Shown here: positions 9,391-18,094 of the stretch, one piece after another
Layout of the letters: each line of letters begins with the position of its first letter
Numbering within the stretch: the stretch's first letter is position 1
Assembly: GCA_947373185.1 (NCBI GenBank)
Contig: CANBWP010000017.1
Span: forward strand, 1-56,476
Source: Comamonadaceae bacterium
Lineage (GTDB): Bacteria; Pseudomonadota; Gammaproteobacteria; Burkholderiales; Burkholderiaceae_C
Reading direction: 5' to 3'
Length of the DNA: 56,476 bases
The notes under the pieces: generated by a model
Told to the model about the DNA's origin: nothing
What the model saw: only the letters and a program-made list of their open reading frames with translations
Databases searched by the model: none
Translations under genes and position numbers: made by a program

Positions 9391-11160
9391 ATGAAAAAAA
9401 ACATGGCAACGCGTAGAACACCACCACCGCTGGCAACGATTTCAGACAATTTGCTGGAAGTTAAAAACCTCACCGTTGATTTCATCAGTGCCTCCAAAGC
9501 GCCTGTGCGGGCTGTGGAGGATGTGTCCTTTGTCATTCCCCGAGAACGGACTGTGGCTTTGGTGGGTGAGTCAGGCAGTGGCAAGTCCGTCAGTGCGTTG
9601 GCCATCATGGGTTTGTTGCCGCCACAAAATGCCAAGGTGGCCCTTCATTCCCGCATTGAATACGACGGACGGTCGATGCTGAATTTGACGCGGTCAGATT
9701 GGCAACTGATTCGGGGTTCTCGCATTGCCATGATTTTCCAAGACCCGATGACGTCCTTGAATCCGGTCTACACAGTAGGTTATCAATTGGCAGAAATGTT
9801 GCGCATCCACAAACGGGTGTCCCCAAAGGAAGCCATGGCCAGAGCTTGTGCGTTGTTGGAGGAGGTGGGCATCCCTGAGCCGCAGCGCCGCGTCAAAGCC
9901 TACCCCCACGAACTCTCGGGCGGTCAGCAACAACGTGTCATGATTGCCATGGCCTTGGCGTGTGAGCCCGAACTGTTGATTGCTGACGAGCCCACCACAG
10001 CCTTGGACGTCACGGTGCAACGACAAATTTTGACCTTGTTGGCAGAGTTGCGTGAACGCCGCCGCATGGCCATGCTCTTTATCACGCACGATTTGGGCTT
10101 GGTGAGCGAAGTGGCCGATCATGCTGTCGTGATGCGCAAGGGCACGGTGCGCGAAGCTGGACCCGTGCGTTCATTGTTCGCCAACCCTCAAGACGCGTAT
10201 ACCAAGGCATTGCTCAGTTGCCGCCCCAGTGTAGAGCGGCATGGTCAGCGACTGTTGACCATTGACGATTGGATGTCTCACAACCGAGAACAGACTGCGC
10301 AAGCGCCCAGGGTCGATGTCAGTCCCAGCGCAACAGAAAAACCTCTCATTGCGCCGTTCGATACGCCTTTGTTGGACGTTCAAGGTTTGCGCAAAGTTTT
10401 TCAACGTTCGGGGGGCTGGTTCAAAAGCGACGATTTTGTGGCCGTTGAAAACGTCAGTTTCAAACTGATGCGCGGCCAAACAGTGGGCTTGGTCGGTGAA
10501 TCCGGTTCGGGCAAAACAACGGTGGGACTGTGCCTGCTGAGATTGCACGAAGCCAGCGCAGGCAAAGTTTTCTTTGATGGCAAAAATTTGCTGGCAATGT
10601 CACGTACTGAATTTGCGAATTACAAACGCCGCTTGCAAATTGTTTTTCAAAATCCCTATGCCTCTCTCAATCCACGTTTCACCATTGGGGAAATTTTGAG
10701 TGAGCCCATGCAATTGCATGGCATTGGCGCAGGGCATGCAGATTGGGAAAAAAGATCTTTGGCTTTGCTCGACAAAGTGGGGATGCCCGCATCTGCTTTG
10801 AAGCGCTATCCGTTTGAGTTCTCAGGCGGTCAACGCCAACGCATTGCCATTGCACGGTCACTGAGTTTGTCACCCGAGGTGGTGGTGCTGGACGAGGCCG
10901 TGTCCGCGTTGGATGTCTCTGTACAAGCCCAGGTGTTGAACTTGCTGAAAGACTTGCAAAAAGATTTGGGACTGAGTTACTTGTTCATCTCGCATGACCT
11001 GGAAGTGGTGCGCTACATGTCAGACACACTCTTGGTCATGAACAAAGGCCAAGTGGTAGAGCAGGGCGTTGCAGCTGACATTTATGCACACCCACAGCAC
11101 ACTTACACACAAACCTTGTTGGCTGCTGTGCCCAAGATGCCCGAGTTGCTGACACTGTAA
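9391..11160 (+). CDS. ABC transporter, two fused ATPase domains (DppD-DppF-like)
   Basis: Both nucleotide-binding subunits of a peptide-type importer in one chain, 589 residues from the ATG at 9391 (TTG 9379 and ATG 9403 are alternatives). Domain 1 has Walker A GESGSGKS at about residues 59-66, signature LSGGQQQR and Walker [10 protein letters not shown]. Domain 2 has Walker A GESGSGKT at about 369-376, signature FSGGQRQR and Walker [13 protein letters not shown]. The linker (about 270-330) lacks the cysteine-rich C-terminal motif of OppD-type ATPases, unlike the ATPase of the second importer here. It is the last gene of the operon, with only 15 bases to the convergent MFS gene. Confidence 0.93.
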   Translation: MKKNMATRRTPPPLATISDNLLEVKNLTVDFISASKAPVRAVEDVSFVIPRERTVALVGESGSGKSVSALAIMGLLPPQNAKVALHSRIEYDGRSMLNLTRSDWQLIRGSRIAMIFQDPMTSLNPVYTVGYQLAEMLRIHKRVSPKEAMARACALLEEVGIPEPQRRVKAYPHELSGGQQQRVMIAMALACEPELLIADEPTTALDVTVQRQILTLLAELRERRRMAMLFITHDLGLVSEVADHAVVMRKGTVREAGPVRSLFANPQDAYTKALLSCRPSVERHGQRLLTIDDWMSHNREQTAQAPRVDVSPSATEKPLIAPFDTPLLDVQGLRKVFQRSGGWFKSDDFVAVENVSFKLMRGQTVGLVGESGSGKTTVGLCLLRLHEASAGKVFFDGKNLLAMSRTEFANYKRRLQIVFQNPYASLNPRFTIGEILSEPMQLHGIGAGHADWEKRSLALLDKVGMPASALKRYPFEFSGGQRQRIAIARSLSLSPEVVVLDEAVSALDVSVQAQVLNLLKDLQKDLGLSYLFISHDLEVVRYMSDTLLVMNKGQVVEQGVAADIYAHPQHTYTQTLLAAVPKMPELLTL

Positions 11161-11163
11161 GTG

Positions 11164-11194
11164 CAGGCTTGCAGTTCAGGCTTGCAGTTCAGGC
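11164..11194. repeat. 13-bp tandem duplication over the MFS stop codon
   Basis: CAGGCTTGCAGTT occurs at 11164-11176 and again at 11177-11189, followed by a partial third copy. The unit junction coincides with the stop codon of the minus-strand MFS gene. The two convergent genes are only 15 bases apart and I see no terminator between them. Confidence 0.85.
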
Positions 11195-12429
11195 AATTTT
11201 TTGAGCGTTTTCAAGTAAGGCCTGCTGTACGCCACCAATGCCACGAGCAATGTGCCTGCGCCGGCACCTGCTAATGAGCTTCGCATGCCCCAGTGCTCAG
11301 CCATCCAGCCACCCAGCACGGCGCCAGGCCCTGCTGGGAGCAAAATCAACCAGCGCATGGTGGTGGTCATGCGGCCCAACAATTCAGTGGGTGTGAACGA
11401 CTGCCTGAGCGACAAGAAATTGACGAACAGCAGTGTGGCGCCCCAGCTGAAGCAAATCAGCATCCAAGAAAATAAAACGATGCCTGGCAACTTGCCTTCT
11501 AAACCAAGCAGACCCATCCATCCCAGGGCGGTGATGCCAATGCCCAATATCAAGGCAGGCCCAGGACCTATTTTTTTAGACAACTGCGGCCCTGCCATAC
11601 CGCCTAAGACTGAGCCCACACCCAAAGCCACAAAACTCAGGGACACCCAAGTCTCGTTCAAGCCCAAATCTTTGACCGCGAAAATGATTTGAACAGACAA
11701 AGCCATTTGCGCAAAGAACTGCCAAGCGCCGACCGTGGCGGCCATTTCAAGCAACATCTTTTGTGACTTTACAAATTGCAAGCCTTTCAGCAGATCTTGT
11801 TTGAATGATCGATCTTTCCAAGTTGATCTGGGTGGCACTTCTTCTTGGATCTGAATGCCCTTGAGCATGAGCACCGAGCCGATCAGCAAAAATGCATCCA
11901 TCACCAATGCCAAGGGCGCACTGAAAACACGAATCAAAATGCCAGCCAACCCAGGTCCCAGCACTTCGGCCATGGAGCCCGCAATGGCATTTTGCGAATA
12001 GGCCTGAACCAATTTATCGCGTCCCACCAATTGCGTCAAAACGATTTGTGACGCAGAGCCTGCGATGGTGTAGACCGTGCCCAAGGCGAAACTGACGGCA
12101 TACATGAGTGGCATGGTGAGCATGCCCAAGGCCCAAGCCAAAGGGATGGTGAGCAAGGCCAGACCCATGAAAATTTCGCCCGCGATGTACAGCGGTAGCT
12201 TTTGCATCCGATCGATCAGCACGCCGCCAGGCAAGGACAACAAAACGAATGGGGCAATTTCCATGGCCGTTAAAAAGCCCATTTGCGTGGGCGACGCGTC
12301 AAGCAGGAAGACCGCCGTCAGGGGCAGGGCCAACATGGTGATTTGACCGCCCAAGTTGCTGAACAAGATGGACAACCACATCCGCCGGTAACCGGCGATC
12401 TGAAAGAGAGGGTTGTTGAAGATGTTCAT
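11176..12429 (-). CDS. MFS transporter, EntS-like exporter family
   Basis: Twelve-helix inner-membrane transporter of 417 residues. The N-terminus (FQIAGYRRMWLSILFSNLGGQ) and the motif GGVLIDRMQKLPL after helix 2 are typical of the MFS_3/EntS branch, which exports siderophores and drugs. The substrate cannot be told from the sequence. It stands alone on the minus strand, downstream of tRNA-Ser and its terminator, so it needs its own promoter in 12430-12476. Confidence 0.88.
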   Translation of the reverse strand: MNIFNNPLFQIAGYRRMWLSILFSNLGGQITMLALPLTAVFLLDASPTQMGFLTAMEIAPFVLLSLPGGVLIDRMQKLPLYIAGEIFMGLALLTIPLAWALGMLTMPLMYAVSFALGTVYTIAGSASQIVLTQLVGRDKLVQAYSQNAIAGSMAEVLGPGLAGILIRVFSAPLALVMDAFLLIGSVLMLKGIQIQEEVPPRSTWKDRSFKQDLLKGLQFVKSQKMLLEMAATVGAWQFFAQMALSVQIIFAVKDLGLNETWVSLSFVALGVGSVLGGMAGPQLSKKIGPGPALILGIGITALGWMGLLGLEGKLPGIVLFSWMLICFSWGATLLFVNFLSLRQSFTPTELLGRMTTTMRWLILLPAGPGAVLGGWMAEHWGMRSSLAGAGAGTLLVALVAYSRPYLKTLKKLPELQA

Positions 12430-12476
12430 TCAGGGCTTAAATGGTGCGCAAAATCCGGAGTCGTTGGCCCCATGAG

Positions 12477-12513
12477 AAAACCCCGCTAAAACAGCGGTTC
12501 TAGCGGGGTTTGA
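12477..12513 (-). terminator. Rho-independent terminator of tRNA-Ser
   Basis: Inverted repeat AACCCCGCTA (12479-12488) and TAGCGGGGTT (12501-12510) around a 12-nt loop. On the minus strand the stem is followed by a short T run (complement of AAAA at 12477-12480). It lies just downstream of the minus-strand tRNA gene and ahead of the MFS gene. Confidence 0.8.
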
Positions 12514-12517
12514 TTTT

Positions 12518-12608
12518 TGGCGGAGCAGGCGGGATTCGAACCCGCGGTGGGCTATGAACCCACACACGCTTTCCAGGCGTGCGACTTAAACCACTCATCC
12601 ACCGCTCC
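12518..12608 (-). tRNA. tRNA-Ser (anticodon GGA)
   Basis: Class II tRNA read on the minus strand. The 7-bp acceptor stem starts GGAGCGG and pairs with CTGCTCC, followed by discriminator G and an encoded CCA (12518-12520). The D-loop region, the anticodon arm with GGA (loop CTGGAAA), a long variable arm and the T arm GGGTTCGAATCCC are all visible. It is 91 bases with CCA, usual for serine tRNAs. It should read UCC/UCU codons. Confidence 0.97.
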
Positions 12609-12617
12609 GAGCCGGCA

Positions 12618-12623
12618 AGTATA
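12618..12623 (-). promoter_or_regulatory. Probable -10 box of the tRNA-Ser promoter
   Basis: On the minus strand TATACT lies 9 bases before the tRNA 5' end, consistent with a start site at about 12611. A convincing -35 was not found. The same 117-base gap must also hold the promoter of the divergent decarboxylase gene. Confidence 0.45.
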
Positions 12624-12725
12624 GCATTTGAAGGCCATATTCTTGGACGATTTTCAGCAGAATGTCATGAATATTCATTACACTTCTCGATTGATAATTT
12701 TTTTCCAAATCCAAGGCCGGCGCCC

Positions 12726-14999
12726 ATGAAATTTCGTTTTCCCATTGTCATCATTGACGAAGACTACCGCTCTGAAAACACTTCAGGCTTGGGTATCCGT
12801 GCATTGGCGCAGGCCATCGAAACCGAGGGCTTTGAAGTCTTGGGTGTGACCAGCTACGGTGACTTGTCTCAGTTTGCACAGCAACAGTCGCGTGCCAGTG
12901 CTTTCATCTTGTCGATTGACGACGAAGAGTTCACCCCTGGCCCCGACTTAGACCCCGCCGTTTTGAGCTTGCGCGCCTTCATTGAAGAAGTACGTCGCAA
13001 AAACGCTGATGTGCCAATTTACATTTACGGCGAAACCAAAACATCGCGCCACATTCCCAACGACATCCTGCGTGAACTGCATGGCTTCATCCACATGTTT
13101 GAAGACACGCCAGAGTTTGTGTCTCGGCACATCATTCGCGAAGCCAAAAGCTATTTGGAAGGCGTTCAGCCGCCATTCTTCAAAGCCTTGCTTGATTACG
13201 CAGAAGACGGCTCTTACTCATGGCATTGCCCAGGCCACTCTGGCGGTGTTGCGTTCTTGAAAAGCCCTGTAGGTCAGATGTATCACCAGTTCTATGGTGA
13301 AAACATGCTGCGTGCCGATGTCTGCAATGCGGTGGAAGAATTGGGCCAATTGCTGGACCACAATGGCGCCATTGGTGAGAGTGAGCGCAATGCCGCGCGC
13401 ATTTTCAATGCCGACCATTGTTTCTTTGTGACCAACGGCACCAGCACATCCAACAAAATGGTGTGGCACCACACGGTGGCACCAGGCGATGTGGTGGTGG
13501 TCGATCGCAACTGTCACAAATCGATTTTGCATGCCATCATCATGACGGGCGCCATTCCGGTTTTCTTGAAACCGACGCGCAATCACTACGGCATCATTGG
13601 CCCGATTCCCCAAAGCGAATTTGAAGTGGCCAACATTCAGGCCAAGATCAAAGCCAATCCTTTGCTCAAAGGTGTCGACGCCAAGAAGGTCAAGCCCCGT
13701 GTCATGACCCTCACGCAGTCCACCTATGACGGCGTCTTGTACAACACCGAAACCATCAAGGGCATGCTCGATGGCTATGTCGAAAATCTGCACTTCGACG
13801 AAGCTTGGTTGCCTCACGCTGCATTCCATCCTTTCTACGGCACATACCACGCCATGGGCAAAAAGCGCCCGCGCCCCAAGAACTCTGTGGTGTACGCCAC
13901 GCAGTCCATTCACAAATTGTTGGCGGGTATCAGCCAAGCCAGCCACGTGCTCATTCAAGACTCCCAAAACACCAAGTTAGACAGGCACCTGTTCAACGAA
14001 GCGTATTTGATGCACACCAGCACCAGCCCGCAGTACAGCATCATTGCCAGTTGCGACGTGGCTGCGGCCATGATGGAGCCACCGGGTGGCACAGCCCTGG
14101 TGGAAGAAAGCATTGCAGAAGCCTTGGACTTTCGCCGCGCCATGCGCAAGGTGGACGACGAGTACGGCAAAGACTGGTGGTTCAAAGTTTGGGGCCCAGA
14201 AAACCTGGTGGACGAGGGCATTGGCCGCGCCGAAGACTGGATCATTCGCAGCGATTCGCGCAAGAAGGGCAGCAAGTGGCACGGCTTTGGTCAGATGGCC
14301 GACGGCTTCAACATGCTCGACCCCATCAAAGCCACCATCGTCACGCCGGGTTTGAATTTGGATGGCAAGTTTGACAAGACCGGTATTCCTGCATCCGTGC
14401 TCACCAAGTTCCTGACAGAACATGGCGTGGTGGTAGAGAAGACCGGGCTCTACAGCTTCTTCATCATGTTCACCATCGGCATTACCAAAGGCCGTTGGAA
14501 CTCCTTGTTGACAGCTTTGCAGCAGTTCAAGGACGACTACGATCGCAATCAGCCCATGTGGCGCATCATGCCGGAGTTCTGCCAGAAGCAGCCCAAATAT
14601 GAGCGCATGGGCCTTCGCGATTTGTGCCAGCACATACACGCCTTGTATGCCAAATACGATGTGGCCCGTTTGACCACTGAGATGTATTTGTCAGACCTCA
14701 CACCGGCCATGACGCCTGCCGATGCGTATGCACAAATTGCTCGACGAAAAACTGAGCGTGTGTCGATTGATGAATTGGAAGGCCGCATTACGGTGGGCTT
14801 GGTCACACCGTATCCACCGGGCATTCCCTTGCTGGTGCCAGGCGAAGTGTTCAACAAGAAAATTGTGGACTACCTGAAGTTCTCACGCGAGTTCAATTTG
14901 CAGTGCCCTGGTTTTGAAACTGACATCCACGGCTTGGTGGAAGAGAAGGGCGAAGATGGCGTGAAGCGGTATTTTGCTGACTGCGTTGCCGCGAAATGA
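12726..14999 (+). CDS. Orn/Lys/Arg decarboxylase (class III PLP fold, biosynthetic-like)
   Basis: PLP-dependent basic amino-acid decarboxylase of 757 residues, making a diamine or agmatine for polyamine synthesis or acid resistance. It has the N-terminal wing domain (FPIVIIDEDYRSENTSGLG), the PLP-binding motif SIHK with Lys397, and the C-terminal domain ending near residue 757. The start is the ATG at 12726 (AAGG about 10 bases upstream); the frame is open further upstream but overlaps the tRNA. Sequence alone does not decide among lysine, ornithine and arginine. No antiporter gene is adjacent, which argues against a dedicated acid-response pair. Confidence 0.93.
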   Translation: MKFRFPIVIIDEDYRSENTSGLGIRALAQAIETEGFEVLGVTSYGDLSQFAQQQSRASAFILSIDDEEFTPGPDLDPAVLSLRAFIEEVRRKNADVPIYIYGETKTSRHIPNDILRELHGFIHMFEDTPEFVSRHIIREAKSYLEGVQPPFFKALLDYAEDGSYSWHCPGHSGGVAFLKSPVGQMYHQFYGENMLRADVCNAVEELGQLLDHNGAIGESERNAARIFNADHCFFVTNGTSTSNKMVWHHTVAPGDVVVVDRNCHKSILHAIIMTGAIPVFLKPTRNHYGIIGPIPQSEFEVANIQAKIKANPLLKGVDAKKVKPRVMTLTQSTYDGVLYNTETIKGMLDGYVENLHFDEAWLPHAAFHPFYGTYHAMGKKRPRPKNSVVYATQSIHKLLAGISQASHVLIQDSQNTKLDRHLFNEAYLMHTSTSPQYSIIASCDVAAAMMEPPGGTALVEESIAEALDFRRAMRKVDDEYGKDWWFKVWGPENLVDEGIGRAEDWIIRSDSRKKGSKWHGFGQMADGFNMLDPIKATIVTPGLNLDGKFDKTGIPASVLTKFLTEHGVVVEKTGLYSFFIMFTIGITKGRWNSLLTALQQFKDDYDRNQPMWRIMPEFCQKQPKYERMGLRDLCQHIHALYAKYDVARLTTEMYLSDLTPAMTPADAYAQIARRKTERVSIDELEGRITVGLVTPYPPGIPLLVPGEVFNKKIVDYLKFSREFNLQCPGFETDIHGLVEEKGEDGVKRYFADCVAAK

Positions 15000-15034
15000 A
15001 CTGACATCACTTCAACATTCAATTTAAGACATAT

Positions 15035-15823
15035 ATGAGCTTCCTCGCTGGTAAAAAAATTCTTCTCACAGGTTTGCTGTCAAACCGCTCCATTGCTTAT
15101 GGCATTGCCAAAGCCTGTCACGCACAAGGCGCCGAACTTGCCTTCAGTTATGTGGGCGATCGGTTCAAAGATCGCATCACTGAATTCGCTGCTGAATTCA
15201 ACTCGAATTTGATCTTTGATTGCGACGTGGGTGATGATGCCCAAATTGAAAAGATGTTCCAGGACTTGTCCGTACACTGGCCCCAATTTGACGGTTTTGT
15301 GCACAGCATTGGCTTTGCACCGCGCGAAGCCATCGCAGGCGATTTCTTAGACGGTTTGAGCCGTGAGTCTTTCAAAATAGCGCATGACATCAGCGCGTAC
15401 AGTTTTCCCGCGATGGCCAAAGCGGCTTTGCCGTATTTGAGCCAAGACGCTGCCTTGCTCACTCTGACTTATTTGGGTGCTTTGCGCGTGGTGCCCAGTT
15501 ACAACACCATGGGTTTGGCCAAGGCTTCCTTAGAGGCTTCAGTCCGGTATTTGGCTGACTCATTGGGTTCTAAAGGCATCCGTGTCAACGGCATCAGCGC
15601 AGGCCCGATCAAAACTTTGGCGGCCAGCGGCATCAAAGGTTTTGGCAAAATTTTGAGCGTGGTGGAGTCTGCTGCACCGATTCGTCGCAACGTCACCATT
15701 GACGATGTGGGCAACGCGGCGGCTTTCCTGATGAGTCCCTTGGCTTCAGGCATTTCCGCCGAAATCGTTTATGTCGATGGTGGCTTTAGCCAGGTCATGG
15801 GTGGTTTCAGCGAAGCGCTCTGA
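15035..15823 (+). CDS. fabI: Enoyl-[acyl-carrier-protein] reductase (NADH)
   Basis: SDR-type enoyl-ACP reductase, last step of each fatty-acid elongation cycle and the target of triclosan. It has 262 residues. The N-terminus [20 protein letters not shown] is the FabI cofactor-binding variant. The catalytic residues fall exactly at Tyr146, Tyr156 and Lys163 ([19 protein letters not shown]), as in E. coli. It stands alone after the decarboxylase with a weak ribosome binding site. Confidence 0.96.
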   Translation: MSFLAGKKILLTGLLSNRSIAYGIAKACHAQGAELAFSYVGDRFKDRITEFAAEFNSNLIFDCDVGDDAQIEKMFQDLSVHWPQFDGFVHSIGFAPREAIAGDFLDGLSRESFKIAHDISAYSFPAMAKAALPYLSQDAALLTLTYLGALRVVPSYNTMGLAKASLEASVRYLADSLGSKGIRVNGISAGPIKTLAASGIKGFGKILSVVESAAPIRRNVTIDDVGNAAAFLMSPLASGISAEIVYVDGGFSQVMGGFSEAL

Positions 15824-15938
15824 CCCATCTGCGACCCAATGCCTCTAGTGTCACTATTGCCTCTTTTGCCTGTGGGCTGAATTCGCACGCAGGCTTTGCA
15901 TTCTGTTTGTTTTTTCATATTTCAAGGAGATGGGTGTG

Positions 15939-17951
15939 ATGGTCAATCGCCAATTTCAACATCGGTTCGCCAAAAATTTGGTTTGGCTTGCCTTGTTTGC
16001 AACTGCAGGGTCATACGCGCAAACAGCCTCTCCCAGTTTGGCTGAGAAGGCGGTCCTTTTTGCCAAGGCGCCCGCCATTGCCGATGTACGCCCCTCTCCC
16101 TCGGGCAATCGCATTGCCATGTTGATTGCCAATGGCAAGGATGGCAAAAAAGCCTTGGCTGTTTTGTCCTTGCCGGCCAAGTCGCCCCCCAAAATCATTG
16201 CAGCCTATGAGAATGCAAACATCTCTGATGTATTCTGGGTGAGTGAAGATCGCATGGTCTTCCATGTGAATTCCGCATTAGAGGATGACAGACTGGCAGA
16301 TGGCACCTTTGCCATTGACTACGACGGCAACAACAGTTTTCAACTGGTTTCTCAATCAGAAAATACCAGCCAACTTGGAACGCGCATTGCCAGCAAAACC
16401 CTCAACTACTCGTGGGGGGTGGTTGGACCGATTCGCGGCGGTTCTGGGCCTCAGGTATTGGTAAGGCAGGGCGTGTCGACGACGGTGGGAGATTGGCTGG
16501 CCGGTAAAACGGCTCGCATGAACACCTTGACAGGGGATCTCACCCCCATCTTGGTCAATGCACCAGAAAATGCCATCGACTGGATCTTTGATGCACAAGG
16601 TGAGCCGCGTGTTGCGCGTACTTCGGCCAAAGGCCGCGACAAATTGCATTTGCGAAATATCGAGAACAACACATGGCGCGTCATTTCTGATTTGCCAAGT
16701 TTGAGCGCTGAGACCATTGAACCTTTGTACATGGAAGATGACAAACAATTGGTCGTGTCAACCCGAAATGGTAAGAACACTGCGGGCCTCTATTTGTTCA
16801 ATTTAGAAACGCTTCAATTAGACCCAGAGCCCTTGGTTCATGCACCCCGATATGACATTGGTCAAATCAAAGTCAATGGCGCAACGCGAAAGGTCATTGG
16901 CGCGGAGCTGGTGGCTGACAAATCGCAAACAATTTGGTTCGAGCCTTCTCTGGCGGCATTGCAAAAAGCTTTGGATGCGGGGCTGCCCAAAGGACGCAAC
17001 AACCACATCCTGTGCGGCAACTGTGTGAAGAACAATTACTTCGTCGTCTTTTCTTCTTCTGACCAGCATCCTGGTGAGTATTTCATCTTTGACAAAGCTG
17101 AAAACAAATTGATGCCACTGGGCAGTCGTCGGCCTTGGATCACGCCGGCAACGCAAGCCACCCAAAGTTTTCATTGGATCAAAGCGCGTGACGGCCTTGA
17201 TTTGCCTGTTCTTGTGACACACCCGCATGGTAAAGATGTCAAAGAGCAATTACCCACAGTGATGTTGGTGCACGGCGGCCCTTGGGTTCGAGGTGCCAAA
17301 ATTCAGTGGGCCCCAGAGTCGCAGTTTCTGGCTTCATTGGGTTACCGAGTCATCGAGCCTGATTTCCGTGGCAGCTTAGGTTATGGCGAAAGTCATTTCC
17401 GTGCAAGTTGGAAGCAATGGGGGTTGTCGATGCAAGATGACTTGGTGGATGCCTTGAATTTTGCCGTCAAAGAAGGCATGAGTGACCCCAAGCGGGTTTG
17501 CATATACGGCGGCAGTTATGGCGGCTATTCATCGCTGATGGGGCCCATTTCTCACCCCGGCACTTACAAGTGTGCAGCCAGCTTGGTTGGTGTGACCGAC
17601 ATCATGTTGATGTTCAGCAATGTCAACTCAGACATGTCCAGAGATTCAAAGCAATTCACGATTCCTGAATTGCTGGGAGATCCAGTGACAGACATTGCCA
17701 AGCTGGATGCGGTGTCGCCCTTAAAGCGTGTGGCTGAAATCAAGGTGCCCGTGTTGCTGGCCCAAGGCCTCAAGGACAGAAGGGTGCCCCGTGAGCATGC
17801 GGATTACTTTGAAGCCTCTGCCAAAGCCAATGGCGTGAACATCAAGCGACTGAGCTATCCGACAGAGGGGCATGGTTTTAAATATGAACAAAATCGTGTT
17901 GATTTTTGGAAAAACTTAGGCGTCTTTTTTGAACAAAACTTGGCGCCCTGA
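15939..17951 (+). CDS. S9 family serine peptidase (acylaminoacyl-/oligopeptidase type)
   Basis: Prolyl-oligopeptidase family peptidase, 670 residues. AAGGAG at 15924-15929 touches the first in-frame ATG (15930), so GTG 15936 or, as chosen here, ATG 15939 is the likelier start. A signal peptide (NLVWLALFATAGSYAQ) predicts export to the periplasm. An N-terminal beta-propeller region (about 30-390) is followed by an alpha/beta-hydrolase domain with the triad Ser526 (GGSYGG), Asp613 (GLKDRRVP) and His645 (GHGF). It is convergent with the TonB-dependent receptor gene. Confidence 0.92.
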   Translation: MVNRQFQHRFAKNLVWLALFATAGSYAQTASPSLAEKAVLFAKAPAIADVRPSPSGNRIAMLIANGKDGKKALAVLSLPAKSPPKIIAAYENANISDVFWVSEDRMVFHVNSALEDDRLADGTFAIDYDGNNSFQLVSQSENTSQLGTRIASKTLNYSWGVVGPIRGGSGPQVLVRQGVSTTVGDWLAGKTARMNTLTGDLTPILVNAPENAIDWIFDAQGEPRVARTSAKGRDKLHLRNIENNTWRVISDLPSLSAETIEPLYMEDDKQLVVSTRNGKNTAGLYLFNLETLQLDPEPLVHAPRYDIGQIKVNGATRKVIGAELVADKSQTIWFEPSLAALQKALDAGLPKGRNNHILCGNCVKNNYFVVFSSSDQHPGEYFIFDKAENKLMPLGSRRPWITPATQATQSFHWIKARDGLDLPVLVTHPHGKDVKEQLPTVMLVHGGPWVRGAKIQWAPESQFLASLGYRVIEPDFRGSLGYGESHFRASWKQWGLSMQDDLVDALNFAVKEGMSDPKRVCIYGGSYGGYSSLMGPISHPGTYKCAASLVGVTDIMLMFSNVNSDMSRDSKQFTIPELLGDPVTDIAKLDAVSPLKRVAEIKVPVLLAQGLKDRRVPREHADYFEASAKANGVNIKRLSYPTEGHGFKYEQNRVDFWKNLGVFFEQNLAP

Positions 17952-17961
17952 AGACGCTGAA

Positions 17962-18006
17962 GGGCCTTAAGGGCCTTAAGGCGCTTGTGGTCCTTATGGC
18001 CCTTGT
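17962..18006. repeat. Degenerate 9-nt tandem repeat (5 units)
   Basis: Five consecutive 9-base units directly after the S9 peptidase stop: GGGCCTTAA, GGGCCTTAA, GGCGCTTGT, GGTCCTTAT, GGCCCTTGT, then a partial GGCC. Consensus GGNCCTTRW. The first two copies are identical, suggesting replication slippage. It lies before the terminator and codes for nothing I recognise. Confidence 0.75.
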
Positions 18007-18018
18007 GGCCTGACCATG

Positions 18019-18053
18019 AAAAAAGCCTCCGCAATCGCTTGCGGAGGCTTTTT
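18019..18053. terminator. Bidirectional rho-independent terminator
   Basis: Stem GCCTCCGCAA (18025-18034) and TTGCGGAGGC (18039-18048) with a 4-nt loop, an A6 run before and a T5 run after. It separates the convergent S9 peptidase and TonB-dependent receptor genes. Confidence 0.92.
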
Positions 18054-18094
18054 AAATTGGGACACCTGCCGAGGCGGGTGTCTCAGGTTCTAGA

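Noticed and set aside
11164..11194. Attachment site of an integrated element
   Set aside because: The copies are directly adjacent, there is no tRNA end or integrase nearby, and no mobile cargo lies between them.
12518..12608. tRNA-Ser as an integration site
   Set aside because: No repeat of the tRNA 3' end and no integrase was seen within the window; both flanks hold ordinary chromosomal genes.
15868..15894. Hairpin GCCTGTG / CGCAGGC after fabI, followed by T-rich sequence
   Set aside because: The stem has a G-U pair and a 13-base loop, and the T run starts late; too weak to call a terminator.
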